DNA from: Halopiger aswanensis
Lineage (GTDB): Archaea > Halobacteriota > Halobacteria > Halobacteriales > Natrialbaceae
Length of the DNA stretch: 64,000 nt
Direction: 5' to 3'
NCBI RefSeq assembly: GCF_003610195.1
Contig: NZ_RAPO01000001.1
Span: 1,116,001 to 1,180,000 of the forward strand
In this document: piece after piece, positions 62,402 to 64,000 of the stretch
How the letters are laid out: every line of letters starts with the position of its first letter
Numbering within the stretch: position 1 is the stretch's first letter
Notes under the pieces: model-generated
The model's input: the letters and a program-made list of their open reading frames with translations, nothing else
Database searches by the model: none
Told to the model about the DNA's origin: nothing
Made by a program: the position numbers and the translations under genes

Positions 62402-64000
62402 ATGAAAGATCGACGGTTGAACCGTCGACAGTTCCTCGGAACCGTCGGCGTCGGCGTCGCAAGCGGGGTCGCAGGGTGCGGATATCTCGAGCAGCGCGAG
62501 GAGACGGCGACCGAGCGCGAGCGACCGATCGAGGGCGTCGTTCGCTCGGTCGGCGGTGATCCGATCGCCAGCGCGTCGGTCGCCGTTCGGGCACCCACTG
62601 CGAGCGACGAACCGAACCCGACGTCGACGGACGGAGACGGGCGCTTTTCGCTCGAGGCGAGCGGGCCCGTCCAGTTGACCGTTCGCCAGGACGGGTACAA
62701 CAGTCGCGTCCGCGCGGTCGCGCCTGGGGAGACGCCGGAGATCAGACTCGCCGAAGACGACGCCGTCTCCATGGCGTTCGGCGGGGACGTGATGTTCGGC
62801 CGTCGGTACTACGACGCGCCCGAGGACGATCTACGCCCGCGATTCCAACTCGATCCGGACGATCGACTCGCGTCCCACCGAGAACTGCTCGCGGACGTCG
62901 CACCGTACTTCCGGGCGACGGATATCGGCTCGATCAATCTCGAGACGTCGCTGACGACGACGGAATGGTGCCACCCCTCGAAAGCCTACACGTTTACGGG
63001 CCATCCCGTCGCGGCCGAGGCGCTGGCCGACGCCGGAATCGACTACGCGGCGCTGGGGAACAACCACATCTTCGACGCACTGGAACCGGGGCTGAAGGAG
63101 ACGCTCGAGACGCTCGAGGCGGCCGACATCGCCCACTCCGGTGCGGGAGAGAACAGCGACGCAGCGTGGGAACCCGCACTCGTCGAGCGCGGCGGGACGA
63201 CGGTGGCGTTCCTCTCGTGTACGACGGTCGTCGGTGGCGGCTACGACATCGACTGGTCCGCCGACCGGAATCCCGATCGAACGCACGAAGTCGAGCCGCA
63301 GGAGGGAGTCGACGCCGACTCGTCGCTCCAGCTTTCGGGCGCGATGGGCGCCGCCGAGCCGACGCCGGAGCGGCTGCGAACGGCTGCCGAGCGCGCTGCC
63401 GACGCCGCCGATCTCGTCGTCGTCCAGATCCACGGCGGGACCCAGTACGTTCGCGAGCCGACCGACGAGATGGTCGCCCTGATCGATGCCGCGATCGACG
63501 GCGGCGCGGATCTGGTCGTCAACCACCACCCCCACGTGACCGGCGGCGTCGAACGCCGCGACGGCGCGCTCGTGGCCTGGACGCTCGGCAATCTGGTCTT
63601 CGACCAGCAGTTCTGGGCGACGCTCCGGTCGTTCGTCCTCACCGTCGACGTCGACGAGAGCGGGATCGTCCGAGCCAACACCGAGCCGGTCGTCATTCAG
63701 GGATACAAACCCCAGCCGGCGACGGGGCGGTCGCGACAGCGCCTCGCTCGCCGCACGGCGGCGCTGGCCGACGATCCGTTCGGACTGACCGCGGACGGCG
63801 TCCGTACCGTCGGCAGCGAGCCCGACTCGAGCACGGAGACGGTTAGCGGCGACGGCGAGCTGTTTCGGATCGTCGACGGCTGGGTGGCGGACGTCAGCGG
63901 GGACGGGACGGTCCGGTTCGGCCGCGACAGACTTCGGTTCGGGAGTTTCCGCAACGAGTTGGTGACGGAATCCCCGGTCGAGGGGCCGCTGTGGCGGTTC
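62402..64000 (+). CDS. CapA-family protein, Tat lipoprotein (3' end outside window)
   Basis: Open from ATG 62402 to the window edge (533 codons, no stop). Tat motif LNRRQFLGTV, lipobox GVAGC (C26), then a carboxypeptidase-regulatory-like segment (about 40-110, PIASASVAVRA). The CapA/PGA capsule metallophosphatase-like domain follows: FGGDVMFGRR, INLETSLTT, ALGNNHIFD, VVQIHGGTQYV, VNHHPHVTGG and LGNLVFDQQ. Probably in polyglutamate or surface polymer metabolism at the cell surface. Confidence 0.85.
   Translation, partial: MKDRRLNRRQFLGTVGVGVASGVAGCGYLEQREETATERERPIEGVVRSVGGDPIASASVAVRAPTASDEPNPTSTDGDGRFSLEASGPVQLTVRQDGYNSRVRAVAPGETPEIRLAEDDAVSMAFGGDVMFGRRYYDAPEDDLRPRFQLDPDDRLASHRELLADVAPYFRATDIGSINLETSLTTTEWCHPSKAYTFTGHPVAAEALADAGIDYAALGNNHIFDALEPGLKETLETLEAADIAHSGAGENSDAAWEPALVERGGTTVAFLSCTTVVGGGYDIDWSADRNPDRTHEVEPQEGVDADSSLQLSGAMGAAEPTPERLRTAAERAADAADLVVVQIHGGTQYVREPTDEMVALIDAAIDGGADLVVNHHPHVTGGVERRDGALVAWTLGNLVFDQQFWATLRSFVLTVDVDESGIVRANTEPVVIQGYKPQPATGRSRQRLARRTAALADDPFGLTADGVRTVGSEPDSSTETVSGDGELFRIVDGWVADVSGDGTVRFGRDRLRFGSFRNELVTESPVEGPLWRF

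Overview
The window looks like the chromosome of a halophilic archaeon (class Halobacteria; a Haloterrigena/Natrinema-like member of the Natrialbaceae is my guess, not proven). The reasons are high GC with strong GC3 bias, very acidic proteins, Tat-lipoprotein signals, TATA boxes about 25-30 nt before start codons (leaderless mRNAs), and archaeal or haloarchaeal families: CTP-dependent riboflavin kinase RbkR, CDP-archaeol synthase, L15e, Rio2, FtsZ2 with CdrS/CdrL, Taw1/TYW1, NcsA, bat-type HTH and FilR1 regulators. Nearly all of it is ordinary housekeeping chromosome. The only clear mobile element is a TnpB-only IS1341-type element at the left edge.

Layout. 0-5 kb: a TnpB element whose right end supplies the stop codon of a CHAT (caspase-like) protein gene, followed by an Orc1/Cdc6-like AAA protein with a degenerate P-loop. 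5-17.7 kb: a large glycerol/glycerophosphodiester block, with glpA-glpB-glpC divergent from glpK plus a membrane protein (probable glycerol transporter), then ugpB-ugpA-ugpE-ugpC-ugpQ for exported phosphodiester cleavage and G3P import. 17.8-34.4 kb: mixed metabolism and regulation (HAD phosphatases, PPOX protein, iron alcohol dehydrogenase, Taw1, RbkR-RibB, IlvE, proline dehydrogenase, CarS, PyrE, Nudix, class II aldolase) with several small wHTH regulators. 34.4-40.4 kb: thrS with a long structured leader, a membrane methyltransferase-like protein, a bat-type regulator, a PRTase-type regulator, UspA and L15e. 40.4-44.6 kb: two paralogous Tat-lipoprotein siderophore-binding proteins flanking rio2, each promoter bracketed by DtxR-type iron boxes. 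44.6-59.2 kb: HEAT-repeat protein, sugar isomerase and epimerase, MBL hydrolases, CheY-like regulator, LplA, endonuclease IV, methyltransferase, ABC exporter, NcsA and a frameshifted zinc-ribbon gene. 59.4-62 kb: cdrL / cdrS-ftsZ2 cell-division locus (cdrS is only 59 codons) and tRNA-Tyr followed by a broken partial copy of its 3' half. The window ends inside a CapA-family lipoprotein gene.

Most unusual signals: (1) the cdrS-ftsZ2 upstream region, where a GTCTTAC heptamer is repeated in alternating orientation and encloses a perfect three-way-junction fold, giving four mutually exclusive pairing segments; (2) the thrS leader, which starts at a predicted leaderless 13-codon ORF wrapped in a 9-bp stem and carries further hairpins; (3) a TnpB whose RuvC-II glutamate is glycine, sitting on the 3' end of a CHAT gene; (4) the interrupted tRNA-Tyr 3' fragment. 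No CRISPR array, rRNA or prophage was seen.
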